DNA from: Clostridiales bacterium
GTDB taxonomy: Bacteria > Bacillota > Clostridia > Lachnospirales > Lachnospiraceae
Direction: 5' to 3'
Length of the DNA stretch: 64,000 nucleotides
NCBI GenBank assembly: GCA_012520645.1
Contig: JAAYNV010000055.1
Location: 1 to 64,000, forward strand
A model generated the notes under the pieces. It was not told where the DNA came from. It ran no database searches and was given only the letters and a program-made list of their open reading frames with translations. The position numbers were made by a program, and so were the translations under genes. Below are positions 8,498 through 19,269 of the stretch, piece after piece (positions within the stretch are counted from its first letter, which is position 1; each line of letters begins with the position of its first letter).

Positions 8498-8526
8498 AAG
8501 TCATGTGCCGTTTCAACACATGACTT
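8498..8526 (-). terminator. Terminator after small coiled-coil gene
   Basis: A 10-pair stem AAGTCATGTG/CACATGACTT with a 9-base loop, followed on the minus strand by TTTTTTGC. It lies 5 bases beyond the stop codon of the gene at 8532. Confidence 0.8.
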
Positions 8527-8531
8527 TTATT

Positions 8532-8768
8532 CTATGCAGTAATTCTGACTTCCTGTGTATGCTCTTTTAAAATTGCGGCAGCTTCTTCTGCACTCAGCCC
8601 TGTCTCATCTAACATTTCACTTAATACATTTAACTGCTCTGCCTGTTTTTCCCGGTACAGTTCTTCCAACTCTCCCTGCTCGGATTTGATACGAACCTGT
8701 AAGGAATGAATCAGTTCCTCCTTTGCCTGAATCTTTTCTTCTATTGTTTTTCGCGGTCCTCTTGCCAT
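8532..8768 (-). CDS. Small coiled-coil protein, unknown function
   Basis: A 78-residue hydrophilic protein: a basic N-terminus (MARGPRKTIEEKI), a predicted coiled coil (about 10-45, rich in Glu, Lys and Gln), and a C-terminal helix (SAEEAAAILKE). GGAGGTAGGAGA precedes the ATG. It has its own terminator directly downstream. No family recognised; the basic tip could suggest nucleic acid contact, but that is speculation. Confidence 0.6.
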   Translation of the reverse strand: MARGPRKTIEEKIQAKEELIHSLQVRIKSEQGELEELYREKQAEQLNVLSEMLDETGLSAEEAAAILKEHTQEVRITA

Positions 8769-8867
8769 TATCTCCTACCTCCAATTTCTCTTTCAGGTAG
8801 TATCATTATATGGACTTGCCTTCCATTTTATTCCTGCTTTGGGATTTTTTTCTGATGGTATTTATGG

Positions 8868-8901
8868 AAAGTGCCGTAAAATCAACATTTTACGGCACTT
8901 T
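8868..8901 (-). terminator. Hairpin downstream of tmRNA
   Basis: A perfect 15-pair stem (AAAGTGCCGTAAAAT and complement) with a 4-base loop, just beyond the 3' end of ssrA. The following T tract on the minus strand is short, so it may also serve as a 3' processing barrier. Confidence 0.75.
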
Positions 8902-8907
8902 TAGGGA

Positions 8908-9244
8908 TGGATCAGACGGGAGTCGAACCCGTGTCCAAAAGCCTATTCCCTGTCCTTCTACTATCATAGTCAGTCAATGTTCGTTCCCTCCACCGGACGG
9001 GGACTGACACTCCTCCGGTTTTGGTAGCTTCATCATACGCCCACAGGCTCAAAGCTTTGCCTGTGTCGTTTCCTGCATAGTCGATGCCTGGGTCTTAAGG
9101 TGCAGGTGCCCTAAGTCAGACAGCTGCCATTAGGCAGCGTATGCTAAATTATCTTCAGCGTTTATTTTTAGTTTTGCGATTTAACGCATCGCCTGCGGAT
9201 AGCTTCTCCAGCTGCAAGACCCCTGTCGAAACCTTTACTGACCC
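8908..9244 (-). ncRNA. ssrA: Transfer-messenger RNA (tmRNA)
   Basis: tmRNA rescues stalled ribosomes together with SmpB. The 5' acceptor GGGTCAG (9238-9244) pairs with the 3' acceptor CTGATCC (8909-8915), and the T arm ACGGG-TTCGACT-CCCGT is intact. The tag reading frame at 9130-9177 encodes AKLKINAEDNLAYAA and stop, with GCA as resume codon. Genomic sequence after the discriminator A is TCC, so the CCA tail is not encoded and must be added. A promoter at 9324-9352 gives a leader of about 70 bases to be trimmed. smpB and rnr lie just upstream, the usual Firmicute arrangement. Confidence 0.95.
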
Positions 9245-9323
9245 TTACAACAATGCGCAGAAATTTTAGCTGCTGCTATCATGCGGATCATCCTGTAGAA
9301 CAGCTCTTTCCTGCCGGATATTT

Positions 9324-9352
9324 ATCGTATCACAACTCCTGTCGCTTTACAA
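9324..9352 (-). promoter_or_regulatory. ssrA promoter
   Basis: On the minus strand -35 TTGTAA (9347-9352), 17 bases, -10 TACGAT (9324-9329), between smpB and the mature 5' end of tmRNA. It allows ssrA expression independent of the smpB operon. Confidence 0.6.
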
Positions 9353-9409
9353 GTGCCATGCGGCAATTTAGAATTTTTTCATTTTTTTGATTTTTGCGTA
9401 ATGATTTCT

Positions 9410-9874
9410 TTACAGATTCCGAATCTTAAATTCCTTCTCTGCTTCTCTGCGCTGATCCTTCTTGGCAATATCCTGCCGCTTATCATACAGCTTCTTCCCC
9501 TTTGCCAGACCGATCTCCACCTTGGCTCTGCCGTTTGAAAAGTACACCTGTAACGGCACCAGCGTAAAGCCTTTTTCTGCCAGCTTTCCTGCCAGCTTAT
9601 TAATCTCCTGTCTGTGCATCAAGAGCTTTTTGGGACGGAGCGGATCGCGATTGAAAATATTTCCTTTTTCATAAGGACTGATGTGCATACCGTAGACGAA
9701 CACCTCACCCTTTTCAATCCGAATAAAGGCTTCCTTGATACTGCACTTTCCCACTCGAAGACTTTTGACCTCCGTACCGTGCAGCACCACTCCTGCCTCA
9801 TACTTTTCCTCTATAAAATAATCATGATAAGCCTTTTTATTATTGGCTACAAGCTTCATCGTTTCCTTTGCCAT
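9410..9874 (-). CDS. smpB: SsrA-binding protein SmpB
   Basis: A 154-residue RNA-binding protein that delivers alanyl-tmRNA to stalled ribosomes. It contains the family hallmarks [50 protein letters not shown] and the basic C-terminal tail ([17 protein letters not shown]) that mimics the tRNA anticodon arm in the mRNA channel. The length is normal. It lies 33 bases downstream of rnr and 165 bases upstream of mature ssrA, so the rescue machinery is clustered. Confidence 0.97.
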   Translation of the reverse strand: MAKETMKLVANNKKAYHDYFIEEKYEAGVVLHGTEVKSLRVGKCSIKEAFIRIEKGEVFVYGMHISPYEKGNIFNRDPLRPKKLLMHRQEINKLAGKLAEKGFTLVPLQVYFSNGRAKVEIGLAKGKKLYDKRQDIAKKDQRREAEKEFKIRNL

Positions 9875-9907
9875 ACTCTGTCCTGTCCCTTTCCTGCTTC
9901 GGAGTCC

Positions 9908-12061
9908 TTATCCTTCCTCATTCTCTTCCCAGACATCTTCATCCGGAATCGCAAAATCAATCATCCTGCCAATCCGATCCGCATTCCTCACCTGCACACG
10001 CAGTTTCTGCCCCAGCTTGTAAGTCCGTCCCGTACTCTGACCGATCATCTCATACCGGTTCTCATCATAGAAAAAATAATCTCCGGGCAGCGCTGACACA
10101 TAAATCATGCCCTCGACGGTATTTGGCAGTTCCACATAGACGCCCCAGCTTGTAATACTGGAAATAACCCCCTCATAAATCTGACCGATACGAGCCTCCA
10201 TATACTCCACTTTTTTGAGTTTTTCTGTTTCCCGCTCTGCTTCATCTGCACGCCTCTCCATCTCGGAAGACTGTTTTGCCACGCCGGGCAGTATCTCCTG
10301 ATAGTGGGAAATCCGGTTCTCGTTCAGCCGTCCCCGAAGCTGCTCCTTTATGATTCTGTGAATCTGCAGATCCGGATAGCGTCTGATTGGCGAAGTAAAG
10401 TGGCAGTAATACTGACACGCAAGACCAAAATGTCCGCTGCATTCCACCGTGTACTTTGCCTGTTTCATGCTTCTAAGAGTGAGTCTGCTGATCAGCGCCT
10501 CCTCATCACTGCCCTCGATGCTTGTCAGGAGCTTTTGAAGCTCTTTTGGATGAATCTCCTCTTTGTTCATTTTGATAGAATAGCCGAAATTATGAATAAA
10601 TAATCCGAGCTTCTCCACCTTTTCCGGATCGGGATAATCGTGCGTCCGGTATACAAACGGCAGTTCCATCCAGTAAAAATGCTGTGCTACGGTCTCATTG
10701 GCTATGAGCATAAAATCCTCAATAATCTTCGTCGCTGTATTCCGCTCATAGGGCTTGATTTCCAAAGGATGTCCTTCTCTGTCCAGAATGATCTTAGTTT
10801 CCGGAAAATCAAAATCAATCGATCCTCTGCTCTTTCTGCGCTTTCTTAAAATCTGTGCCAGCTCTTCCATCTGCTCAAACATCGGAATCAGTTCTTCATA
10901 TTCTTTGCAGACTGCTTCGTCATGATCCTCCAGAATCTTTTTGACTGCCGTATAGGACATTCTCCGGTCTACCCGAATCACGGTCTCTGCAATCTGATAA
11001 TCCACAACCTGTCCCTTCGGACTGATCGTCATCAGACAGCTTAATGCCAACCTGTTCTCTCCCTCATTCAGGGAACAGATGCCGTTTGACAGTGTATGCG
11101 GCAGCATCGGAATAACACGATCCACCAGATACACACTGGTTGCGCGGGTAAGCGCCTCCTTATCCAGAGCGGAATTCTCCTGCACATAGTTGGTCACATC
11201 CGCAATATGAACGCCCAGCTTATAGTTCTCTCCTTCCATGGAAAGACTGACGGCATCATCCAGATCCTTGGCATCTTCGCCATCGATCGTTACCATGACC
11301 ACATCCCTTAAATCCATCCTGCCTGCACAGTCTGCTTCCGACACTTCTTTCCCGACCCGTTCTGCCTGATTTAAAACTCTCTCCGGAAACTCCATCGGAA
11401 GTTCAAAGCCTTTTACGATTGATAGGATATCCACGCCCGGATCATTGATATGTCCAAGAATCTCTACAACCTTTCCTTCCGGCTTCCGGTTTTTATTGCC
11501 ATAGTCAGTCAGCTCCACAACAACCTTATGGCCGTTTACCGCACCTTTAGAGCGCTCCAGTGGCACAAAAACATCCGCACCGAATTTCTGATTGTCCGGT
11601 ACGACAAAGCCATAATTTTTGCTCTTTTCAAAGGTTCCAACCACCTTCGTTATGCCACGTTCTACAATCTGCACAATTTCAGCTTCCTGCCGTCTGCCGC
11701 GCTTTCCGGGCAAAAGCCTGATCTGGACAATATCTCCATGGAATGCCCCGTTTACTTCTTCCTCCGGAATGTAAACATCCTCTTCTCTTCCTTCTATGGT
11801 TACAAAACCAAAGCCTTTCGCATTGCCGGTAAACGCACCGGTAAGCAGCTTCTCCTCTGCCTTTTGGTAGCGTCCGCGCTTTGTCACCTGTATTTTACCT
11901 TCCATTAAAAGCTCATCCAGTGCACGTTTAAAGACCTCTCTGTCCTCTTTTGCCACCTGCATGAAAATAGCAAGTTCCTTTTCCTTCATGGGAACGTACA
12001 ATTCTTCATCCAGAAGGTCGCATATTAATTTTTTTCTTTGTTCAAATTTTTTCTCTTCCAT
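9908..12061 (-). CDS. rnr: Ribonuclease R
   Basis: A 717-residue 3'-5' exoribonuclease of the RNB family that degrades structured and rescued (non-stop) RNAs. It has an N-terminal helix-turn-helix region, two cold-shock domains (about 65-230), the catalytic RNB domain with TIDGEDAKDLDDA at about 270, and a C-terminal S1 domain (about 620-700) ending in an acidic tail. I prefer the ATG at 12061 (MEEKKFEQRKK); the frame continues upstream to an unlikely TTG. It is followed at 33 bases by smpB, with which RNase R works in trans-translation. Confidence 0.95.
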   Translation of the reverse strand: MEEKKFEQRKKLICDLLDEELYVPMKEKELAIFMQVAKEDREVFKRALDELLMEGKIQVTKRGRYQKAEEKLLTGAFTGNAKGFGFVTIEGREEDVYIPEEEVNGAFHGDIVQIRLLPGKRGRRQEAEIVQIVERGITKVVGTFEKSKNYGFVVPDNQKFGADVFVPLERSKGAVNGHKVVVELTDYGNKNRKPEGKVVEILGHINDPGVDILSIVKGFELPMEFPERVLNQAERVGKEVSEADCAGRMDLRDVVMVTIDGEDAKDLDDAVSLSMEGENYKLGVHIADVTNYVQENSALDKEALTRATSVYLVDRVIPMLPHTLSNGICSLNEGENRLALSCLMTISPKGQVVDYQIAETVIRVDRRMSYTAVKKILEDHDEAVCKEYEELIPMFEQMEELAQILRKRRKSRGSIDFDFPETKIILDREGHPLEIKPYERNTATKIIEDFMLIANETVAQHFYWMELPFVYRTHDYPDPEKVEKLGLFIHNFGYSIKMNKEEIHPKELQKLLTSIEGSDEEALISRLTLRSMKQAKYTVECSGHFGLACQYYCHFTSPIRRYPDLQIHRIIKEQLRGRLNENRISHYQEILPGVAKQSSEMERRADEAERETEKLKKVEYMEARIGQIYEGVISSITSWGVYVELPNTVEGMIYVSALPGDYFFYDENRYEMIGQSTGRTYKLGQKLRVQVRNADRIGRMIDFAIPDEDVWEENEEG

Positions 12062-12138
12062 GGTGAAAAACCGTACCTTTCCGTTGAAAATAGAAAACAC
12101 CCCTGCGTCCTGCAAGAGTGCTTTTCCTTCGTAGTTGT

Positions 12139-12381
12139 TTAACCGAATCTCTTAATGTTCAGAACCACTGCCAGTATCATGAACACGATCGCCAGAATTT
12201 TAGTCAGCTTCACAAGTGTGCCTTCCATAGAGCGTCCTTTATTCTTACCCCAGTAGCTCTCTGCCGCACCACTGATTGCTCCAAGTCCTGCCGCTTTACC
12301 TTCCTGCATTAATACCAATACCGTAAGCACGATACAAACTAATATAAAAATAATGGTTACGATGGTTCTTAACGTTGCCAT
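12139..12381 (-). CDS. secG: Preprotein translocase subunit SecG
   Basis: An 80-residue membrane protein of the SecYEG channel. Two hydrophobic helices (about 5-27 and 57-78) flank the conserved loop (LMQEGKAAGLGAISGAAESY). The ATG at 12381 is preceded by TTAGGAGGTG; the longer frame is out of register with this site. secG directly before rnr-smpB-ssrA is a common Firmicute arrangement. Confidence 0.95.
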   Translation of the reverse strand: MATLRTIVTIIFILVCIVLTVLVLMQEGKAAGLGAISGAAESYWGKNKGRSMEGTLVKLTKILAIVFMILAVVLNIKRFG

Positions 12382-12463
12382 TTCTACACCTCCTAATGTC
12401 ACGCAAGAACAATCATAGCATATTTTGTCCTAAGATTCAACCATTATTTGACTATATTTTACG

Positions 12464-13806
<1,343 letters not shown>

Positions 13807-13852
13807 TTATTGCCATTTTCTGAGAAAAATACACCTTCGGTATCATGCAAAA

Positions 13853-13877
13853 ACACCGATGCTCTTCGCACCGGTGT
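13853..13877 (-). terminator. Terminator after gpmI
   Basis: A 10-pair stem (one G-U) with a 5-base loop, followed on the minus strand by TTTTTG. It lies about 50 bases past the gpmI stop and before the enolase leader. Confidence 0.75.
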
Positions 13878-13927
13878 CTTCCATACTTCCTGTTTATAAA
13901 GCAGAAAAAAGTATAATTGATTTATTC

Positions 13928-15472
13928 CTATTTTTTCTGTAATAATGATTTTCCTGTCATCTCTGCCGGTTGTTCCTTACCCATAATCTCAATCAGAGTC
14001 GGAACGATATCTGCCAGACAGCCGCCTTCACGCAGGGTATAAGCCGGATCGTAGTTTACCAGAATAAACGGCACCTGATTTGTGGTATGCGCTGTAAACG
14101 GTGCACCTGTCTCATAATCTACAAGCTGCTCTGCATTTCCGTGGTCTGCGCAGATGAACAGAACACCATCCACCTCTTTGATGGCTTCCACTGCCTTGCC
14201 TACACATTCATCCACTGCTTCCACTGCCTTAATCGCAGCTGCTTCCACTCCGGTATGACCTACCATGTCCGGATTTGCAAAATTGATGATGATCACATCA
14301 TATTTGTCAGAGCGGATGGCTTCAGTCAGCTTATCGCACACTTCATAAGCGCTCATTTCCGGCTTTAAATCATAGGTCGCCACATCCTTGGGCGAATTCA
14401 CAAGCACTCTTTCTTCACCCGGATTCGGTTCTTCTACGCCGCCATTAAAGAAGAAGGTAACATGCGCATATTTCTCTGTCTCTGCGATTCTTGCCTGTGT
14501 CATATTGTTAGCTGCCAGCCACTCACCAAAGGTATTGGTTACTGCAATCTTATGGAATGCCACATCCTTGTTCGGGATGGTCGGATCATAATCTGAAAAG
14601 CATATATATGTCAGCTCCAGTCTCTTTCCTCTTTCAAAGCCCTTGAAATCATCATCGCAGAAAGCTCTTGTAATCTCTCTTGCACGATCCGGACGGAAGT
14701 TAAAGAAGATCACGGAATCCTTGTCCTGAATCGTTGCAACAGGAGCGCCATTTTCTGTAATGACGGTCGGTTTTACGAATTCGTCTGTTTCATCCTTATC
14801 GTAGGATGCCTGAATGCCTGCCGGACCGCTCTCTGCAGTCTGCCCCTCTGCCTTTGTCATGGCATCATAAGCTAACTTTACTCTGTCGTAATTGTTATCA
14901 CGATCCATTGCGTAGTAACGTCCCATAACGGAAGCAATCTTTCCTACGCCGATTTTCTTCATCTCCGCTTCCAAAGCTTCCGCAAATTCTTTTCCGCTTG
15001 CAGGCGGTGTATCACGTCCGTCTAAGAAGCAGTGCACATATACTTTTTCAAGACCGTTTCTCTTGGCAAGCTCCAACAGACCATACAGATGGGTATTGTG
15101 GCTGTGTACACCGCCGTCAGATAACAGTCCGAACATATGCAGTGCAGAATCATTCTTTTTGCAGTTCTCAACTGCCTTTAACAGCGCCGGATTTTCAAAA
15201 AAGGTGCCGTCCTGAATTTCCTTTGTGATTCTGGTCAGTTCCTGATATACAATACGGCCCGCTCCCATATTTAAGTGTCCGACCTCAGAATTTCCCATCT
15301 GTCCTTCCGGCAGTCCGACTGCCATGCCACTGGCATTACCTCTTACAAACGGATACTCTGCCATCAATTTATCCATAACAGGGGTTTTTGCCTCTGCCAC
15401 TGCATTTCCCTCTGTTTTGCTGTTCAAACCATATCCATCCAGGATCATAAGTACGGTAGGTTTCTTACTCAT
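13928..15472 (-). CDS. gpmI: 2,3-bisphosphoglycerate-independent phosphoglycerate mutase
   Basis: A 514-residue, two-metal (Mn-type) alkaline phosphatase-superfamily enzyme that interconverts 3- and 2-phosphoglycerate. The phosphoacceptor serine is in GQMGNSEVGHLNMGAG. Metal ligands are visible in MILDGYG, FNFRPDRARE, FANPDMVGHTG and CADHGNAE. AGAGGAG lies before the ATG at 15472; the longer frame adds a basic stretch without support. It has its own promoter (15563-15591) and terminator, next to eno, which takes its product. Confidence 0.97.
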   Translation of the reverse strand: MSKKPTVLMILDGYGLNSKTEGNAVAEAKTPVMDKLMAEYPFVRGNASGMAVGLPEGQMGNSEVGHLNMGAGRIVYQELTRITKEIQDGTFFENPALLKAVENCKKNDSALHMFGLLSDGGVHSHNTHLYGLLELAKRNGLEKVYVHCFLDGRDTPPASGKEFAEALEAEMKKIGVGKIASVMGRYYAMDRDNNYDRVKLAYDAMTKAEGQTAESGPAGIQASYDKDETDEFVKPTVITENGAPVATIQDKDSVIFFNFRPDRAREITRAFCDDDFKGFERGKRLELTYICFSDYDPTIPNKDVAFHKIAVTNTFGEWLAANNMTQARIAETEKYAHVTFFFNGGVEEPNPGEERVLVNSPKDVATYDLKPEMSAYEVCDKLTEAIRSDKYDVIIINFANPDMVGHTGVEAAAIKAVEAVDECVGKAVEAIKEVDGVLFICADHGNAEQLVDYETGAPFTAHTTNQVPFILVNYDPAYTLREGGCLADIVPTLIEIMGKEQPAEMTGKSLLQKK

Positions 15473-15562
15473 ATTGTTCTCCTCTTTCCCTTTCTTGTTC
15501 TTTCTGTTTTGCACACACCGTGCATTTCTTTCCTATCCGGACTATTCTGTCCGTCGCCATGA

Positions 15563-15591
15563 ATTATACACTTTTTAGCCATTCTGCGCAA
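15563..15591 (-). promoter_or_regulatory. gpmI promoter
   Basis: On the minus strand -35 TTGCGC (15586-15591), 17 bases, -10 TATAAT (15563-15568), about 90 bases upstream of the gpmI start and divergent from the efflux gene promoter. Confidence 0.7.
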
Positions 15592-15650
15592 GATAAATCG
15601 TACAGAGTGTTCCCTCTTTGAGTGTTCGCTCCTTCTAACAGAAATTATGC

Positions 15651-15679
15651 TTGCCTCTATTTTCCAAGGCATATACAAT
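15651..15679 (+). promoter_or_regulatory. Promoter of cation efflux gene
   Basis: -35 TTGCCT (15651-15656), 17 bases, -10 TACAAT (15674-15679), 45 bases upstream of the start codon. AAAGGAG lies downstream at 15703. Confidence 0.65.
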
Positions 15680-15723
15680 AATAAGAAACATTTGATTACT
15701 ACAAAGGAGTATGATTTGAAACT

Positions 15724-16893
15724 ATGATTACATTTTTGGCAAAACTGTTTATTCCTGATCAGAAAAATCCGACTGCTTCCAAGACCAGACAGGCATACGG
15801 TATCCTTTGTGGTCTGGTGGGCATCACTTTAAATGTTCTTTTATTTGCCGGCAAATTTTTAGCCGGTACGCTCAGCCATTCCATCGCCATTACAGCAGAT
15901 GCGTTTAACAACCTGTCGGATGCCGGTTCTTCCATCATTACTCTGGCAGGCTTTAAAATGGCAGGTCAGCGCCCCGATCCGGAGCACCCTTTCGGACATG
16001 GTCGCATCGAGTACCTGTCCGGCTTTCTTGTATCCATTGCGATTCTGATGATGGCATTCGAACTGATCAAATCCTCCGTTGTTAAAATTTTCCATCCGGA
16101 GGAGACAACACTGACCCCTCTCATTCTTATCATCCTGATCGTTTCAATAGCCGTAAAGCTGTATATGAGCTATTACAACCGCTCTACAGCAAAAAAAATA
16201 GACAGTGCCGCTATGGCAGCCACTGCTGCCGACAGCCTGAGTGACTCTCTCGCTACAACAGTTGTCCTGCTCTCTGCTCTGTTTACTCACTTTACCGGAA
16301 TCCTGATTGATGGTTACTGTGGTGTTGCTGTCGGTCTGTTTATTCTATATACCGGCTTTAGTGCTGCAAAAGATACTATCAGTCCACTTCTGGGTCAGCC
16401 ACCGGAACCGGAATTTGTGGAACACATCCGCACTCTAGTACTGGCTTATCCCGAAGTACTTGGCATCCACGACCTGATCGTACATAATTACGGTCCGGGA
16501 AGGGTGAAGATTTCCCTGCATGCGGAAGTTCCTGCCTCCGGTAACATTCTGGAACTGCACGATACGATCGACTGCATTGAACAGCGTTTGAAAACCGAGC
16601 TGTCCTGTGAGGCAGTCATTCATATGGACCCAATCCTGACAGACGATAAAGAAACCAGCGAATACCGCAATCTGGTGGAACACATTCTCAACGGCATGGA
16701 CTCCACTCTTTCCATACACGATTTCCGCATCGTAAAGGGACCGACTCATACGAATCTCATTTTTGATCTGGTGAAGCCCTTCGGCTTCTCTATGAGTGAC
16801 ACAGAAATTCGAAACAAAATCTTAAATGCACTCCAGTCAGACCACCCGGATCTGTTTCCGGTTATCCAGATCGATACAAATTACATCCTTTAA
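15724..16893 (+). CDS. Cation diffusion facilitator family transporter
   Basis: A 389-residue CDF-type divalent metal/proton antiporter. Six transmembrane helices occupy about 25-220, with the metal-binding TADAFNNLSDAGSS in helix II, HPFGHGRIEYLSG at the helix II-III loop and DSLSDSLATT in helix V. A cytosolic domain (about 220-300, GIHDLIVHNYGPGRVKISLHAEV) is the usual dimerising metal-sensing module. A further C-terminal extension repeats a similar ferredoxin-like pattern (HDFRIVKGPTHTNLIFDLV). The metal (Zn, Mn or Fe) cannot be read from the sequence. It is monocistronic between a promoter and a terminator. Confidence 0.93.
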   Translation: MITFLAKLFIPDQKNPTASKTRQAYGILCGLVGITLNVLLFAGKFLAGTLSHSIAITADAFNNLSDAGSSIITLAGFKMAGQRPDPEHPFGHGRIEYLSGFLVSIAILMMAFELIKSSVVKIFHPEETTLTPLILIILIVSIAVKLYMSYYNRSTAKKIDSAAMAATAADSLSDSLATTVVLLSALFTHFTGILIDGYCGVAVGLFILYTGFSAAKDTISPLLGQPPEPEFVEHIRTLVLAYPEVLGIHDLIVHNYGPGRVKISLHAEVPASGNILELHDTIDCIEQRLKTELSCEAVIHMDPILTDDKETSEYRNLVEHILNGMDSTLSIHDFRIVKGPTHTNLIFDLVKPFGFSMSDTEIRNKILNALQSDHPDLFPVIQIDTNYIL

Positions 16894-16937
16894 CAGCATA
16901 GCTTCTGCAAATAAGCACTTTCGCTGTTACGCTCAAA

Positions 16938-16965
16938 AAAGAGGAACCTTTGGGGGTTCCTCTTT
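16938..16965 (+). terminator. Bidirectional terminator
   Basis: An 11-pair perfect stem (AAAGAGGAACC and complement) with A tract before and T-rich sequence after, serving the convergent cation efflux gene (+) and phosphoesterase gene (-). Confidence 0.85.
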
Positions 16966-16981
16966 CCACTTATCTTTTTTT

Positions 16982-18451
16982 CTATTTATGAAGCAATACA
17001 AACTCCTCCAGTACACTGCAGTTATCTTCCACCCGACAGGTCGTGAAAATGATCCGATCCTCGCGAACCATGACCTTTGTCATATTCGGTATATTCTCCT
17101 GATTATTAAACGCAATCATGTCGCCAATTTTTACCTGCTCATAAAACTTACTTCCCGTAGAGGAATTCAGCGTAAAGTACAATACTTCACCTGCCTGCGC
17201 CTTCACCTCCGTCGGACGGCTTCCATCCGCATTTTTCACTACATTCGGAGTCGTTCCGTTCATCATATAGGTACGGTCGTGTGCATGATCATGTGCCATC
17301 AGCACCACATCCACGCCAAGCTCGGAAAAAGCCGGCGCAAGCGCCTCCTGACGTGCCTTGTAATTCTTACCATCCAAATGATCGGTAATACTGAAAATAG
17401 AATGGTGCATCGCTGCGATAATCCAGTTCGGCCGTTTACCATGTTCTTTTACATAATTCTCTATCGTTTCCGTCATAAATGCAATATGGTTCTTGTTGTT
17501 CATATCATTGGTATTAAGACATAAAAACAACGTATCCCCATAGGTGAAGGAATAATCGGCAGCTCCAGTCTCCATATTGTCCGGTTGTCCTCTTTTTTTG
17601 CCGTCCTGATTCGGCATGGTAAAGTACTGGGAATAATACGGACTTCCCAAATCATGATTTCCGACCAGGGTCGCTACCGGCGTCTTCTTCATCTCCCGAG
17701 GCTCCATAAACAGATTAAACTGATACGGATTGTTCCTATCCTCTACCTGATCACCCAAAGAAAAAATGAAATTGGATTTTCCCGTCTGCTCAACCATATT
17801 ATTGATTGCCGCATCCCATCTTCTTCCATCCTCTGCCGATTCCTCAGATGCACCAATCTGCGGATCTCCCGCCACTATAAACTGAAAATCTCCCACATCC
17901 GGTTTCGTTGTGAAATAGTAGGTCTTTGTCCACTCTTCCTCTTTTCCTGCCTTATAAGCATATTTGGTGTCCGGCAAAAGCCCTGTTACATGGGCAACAT
18001 AGTTCTTGACTTTATTGTCCGGGGATGCCTGTAATTTACCCGGGAAATCCGTATAACTTTCCGGATCATCCACCTTCCAGAGACGAATGACCTCCCCTTC
18101 CGGATAGGTATGTTCCCATACGATCGAAACATTTGTCTCATCGGAACCAATCTCCATTGACATCGTTTTGATTTCTAACTGATAATCCTTGCCTGCTTCC
18201 TGCTCAGGTTCTGTCTCCTCTTCCGATTCCGTCTCTTCGTTCTCCTGCTGTGACGGTGCGACAACCTCCTCTTCCGTATCCGGTATGTATCCGGTTTCCT
18301 CCGACTCCTGTTCTTCGCTGCTGCTTTCTGTTACTGCTTCTGTATTTTCCGTTGTGTTCTCCACATTCACATCTGTTTTTCCGCAGCCCGCAAGCCCGGC
18401 AATCATCATGCACAAGATGAGAATGCTGCTGCATTTTTTTAATCTTTTCAT
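16982..18451 (-). CDS. Exported metallophosphoesterase lipoprotein (purple acid phosphatase-like)
   Basis: A 489-residue protein with a lipobox (MIAGLAGC, about residue 23), so anchored outside the membrane. A 75-residue Glu/Thr/Ser low-complexity linker follows, then a fibronectin-like N-terminal purple acid phosphatase domain (about 95-190), then the metallophos domain. Visible metal motifs are VAGDPQIG, SLGDQVEDRN, VGNHD, AAMHHSIFS and MAHDHAHDRTY. GGAGGAGG precedes the ATG at 18451. The substrate is unknown, possibly phosphate esters scavenged outside the cell. It has its own promoter at 18543-18571. Confidence 0.88.
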   Translation of the reverse strand: MKRLKKCSSILILCMMIAGLAGCGKTDVNVENTTENTEAVTESSSEEQESEETGYIPDTEEEVVAPSQQENEETESEEETEPEQEAGKDYQLEIKTMSMEIGSDETNVSIVWEHTYPEGEVIRLWKVDDPESYTDFPGKLQASPDNKVKNYVAHVTGLLPDTKYAYKAGKEEEWTKTYYFTTKPDVGDFQFIVAGDPQIGASEESAEDGRRWDAAINNMVEQTGKSNFIFSLGDQVEDRNNPYQFNLFMEPREMKKTPVATLVGNHDLGSPYYSQYFTMPNQDGKKRGQPDNMETGAADYSFTYGDTLFLCLNTNDMNNKNHIAFMTETIENYVKEHGKRPNWIIAAMHHSIFSITDHLDGKNYKARQEALAPAFSELGVDVVLMAHDHAHDRTYMMNGTTPNVVKNADGSRPTEVKAQAGEVLYFTLNSSTGSKFYEQVKIGDMIAFNNQENIPNMTKVMVREDRIIFTTCRVEDNCSVLEEFVLLHK

Positions 18452-18529
18452 ATCTTTCCTCCTCCGGCATATGTTTGTCCACTCATTGCTTCCGGTTTTT
18501 CTTTGCCTTCTGCTTTTCATATAACACAA

Positions 18530-18571
18530 ACTACCACTCTTTATTATGAAGGAATGGCAGTTTTACGTCAA
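18530..18571 (-). promoter_or_regulatory. Phosphoesterase promoter overlapping a hairpin
   Basis: On the minus strand -35 TTGACG (18566-18571), 17 bases, -10 CATAAT (18543-18548). A 10-pair inverted repeat with two G-U pairs (18530-18539 with 18552-18561) spans the -10. It could be an operator for a repressor, or the terminator of thiN located upstream. Confidence 0.5.
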
Positions 18572-18612
18572 TGCTCATATTATTAATTTTTTATGATTTT
18601 TCTCTCTTCTTC

Positions 18613-19269
18613 TTACAAAATCCAACGTACGATCACAAGCAAAGTCCCCTGCTTTACCGATATCGAAGCCGGTTGACCGATAAATTCATTGTCAATGCCA
18701 ATGGGAAACTCATTGGTAAGCACTGCATTTTCCAACGGATATTTCATCCCGGAAATATCCACCCCCCCCTCAGCACAGTTTTCCATGGAAAAAAGAGACA
18801 GATAACCTTCCATTTCCTTTTGAAAACTGACCGTTTCATTCTGTATGATCAGACACATATTCTCTGCATCCATTAGATACCCTTTGGCTCCCCTGTTCTT
18901 TAAATATATAAGGCTTTGCAGATTGGCAATCGTATGCTCCAGCCTGCCTCCCATTCCGGCATAAATATGAAACTCACGATATCCCTTTTCCAGACCATAT
19001 TTTATTGCAGACAATGTATCTGTATCGTCCTTTTCCGGATTCAGTTGCTTTACAAACTCCGGTCTATGCTGTTTTAGACTCTGTAACTCCTGCCTCTGTT
19101 CCTCCTCCAGAGAATCAAAGTCTCCGATGTAATAATCCGGCTCTATTCCAAGTAAATTACAGTATAACATACCGCCATCCACTGCAATCGCATAATCCTC
19201 TTCTCTTTTCTCTATTTCCTGCACATTCAGATCTCCTGCACATATTAAAATACATCTTCCCTGCAGCAT
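18613..19269 (-). CDS. thiN: Thiamine pyrophosphokinase
   Basis: A 218-residue enzyme transferring pyrophosphate from ATP to thiamine to form the cofactor TPP. Family motifs are VDGGMLYC, YIGDFDSLEEE, NPEKDDTDTLSAIKYG and GGRLEHTIANLQSL, followed by the beta-sandwich thiamine-binding C-terminal domain. The length is normal. It stands alone here, between the phosphoesterase and the triose phosphate isomerase terminator; no TPP riboswitch is visible upstream. Confidence 0.93.
   Translation of the reverse strand: MLQGRCILICAGDLNVQEIEKREEDYAIAVDGGMLYCNLLGIEPDYYIGDFDSLEEEQRQELQSLKQHRPEFVKQLNPEKDDTDTLSAIKYGLEKGYREFHIYAGMGGRLEHTIANLQSLIYLKNRGAKGYLMDAENMCLIIQNETVSFQKEMEGYLSLFSMENCAEGGVDISGMKYPLENAVLTNEFPIGIDNEFIGQPASISVKQGTLLVIVRWIL

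Noticed and set aside
15473..15723. Metal riboswitch (yybP-ykoY or NiCo type) ahead of the cation efflux gene
   Set aside because: The space between promoter and start is only about 45 bases and contains no such motif.
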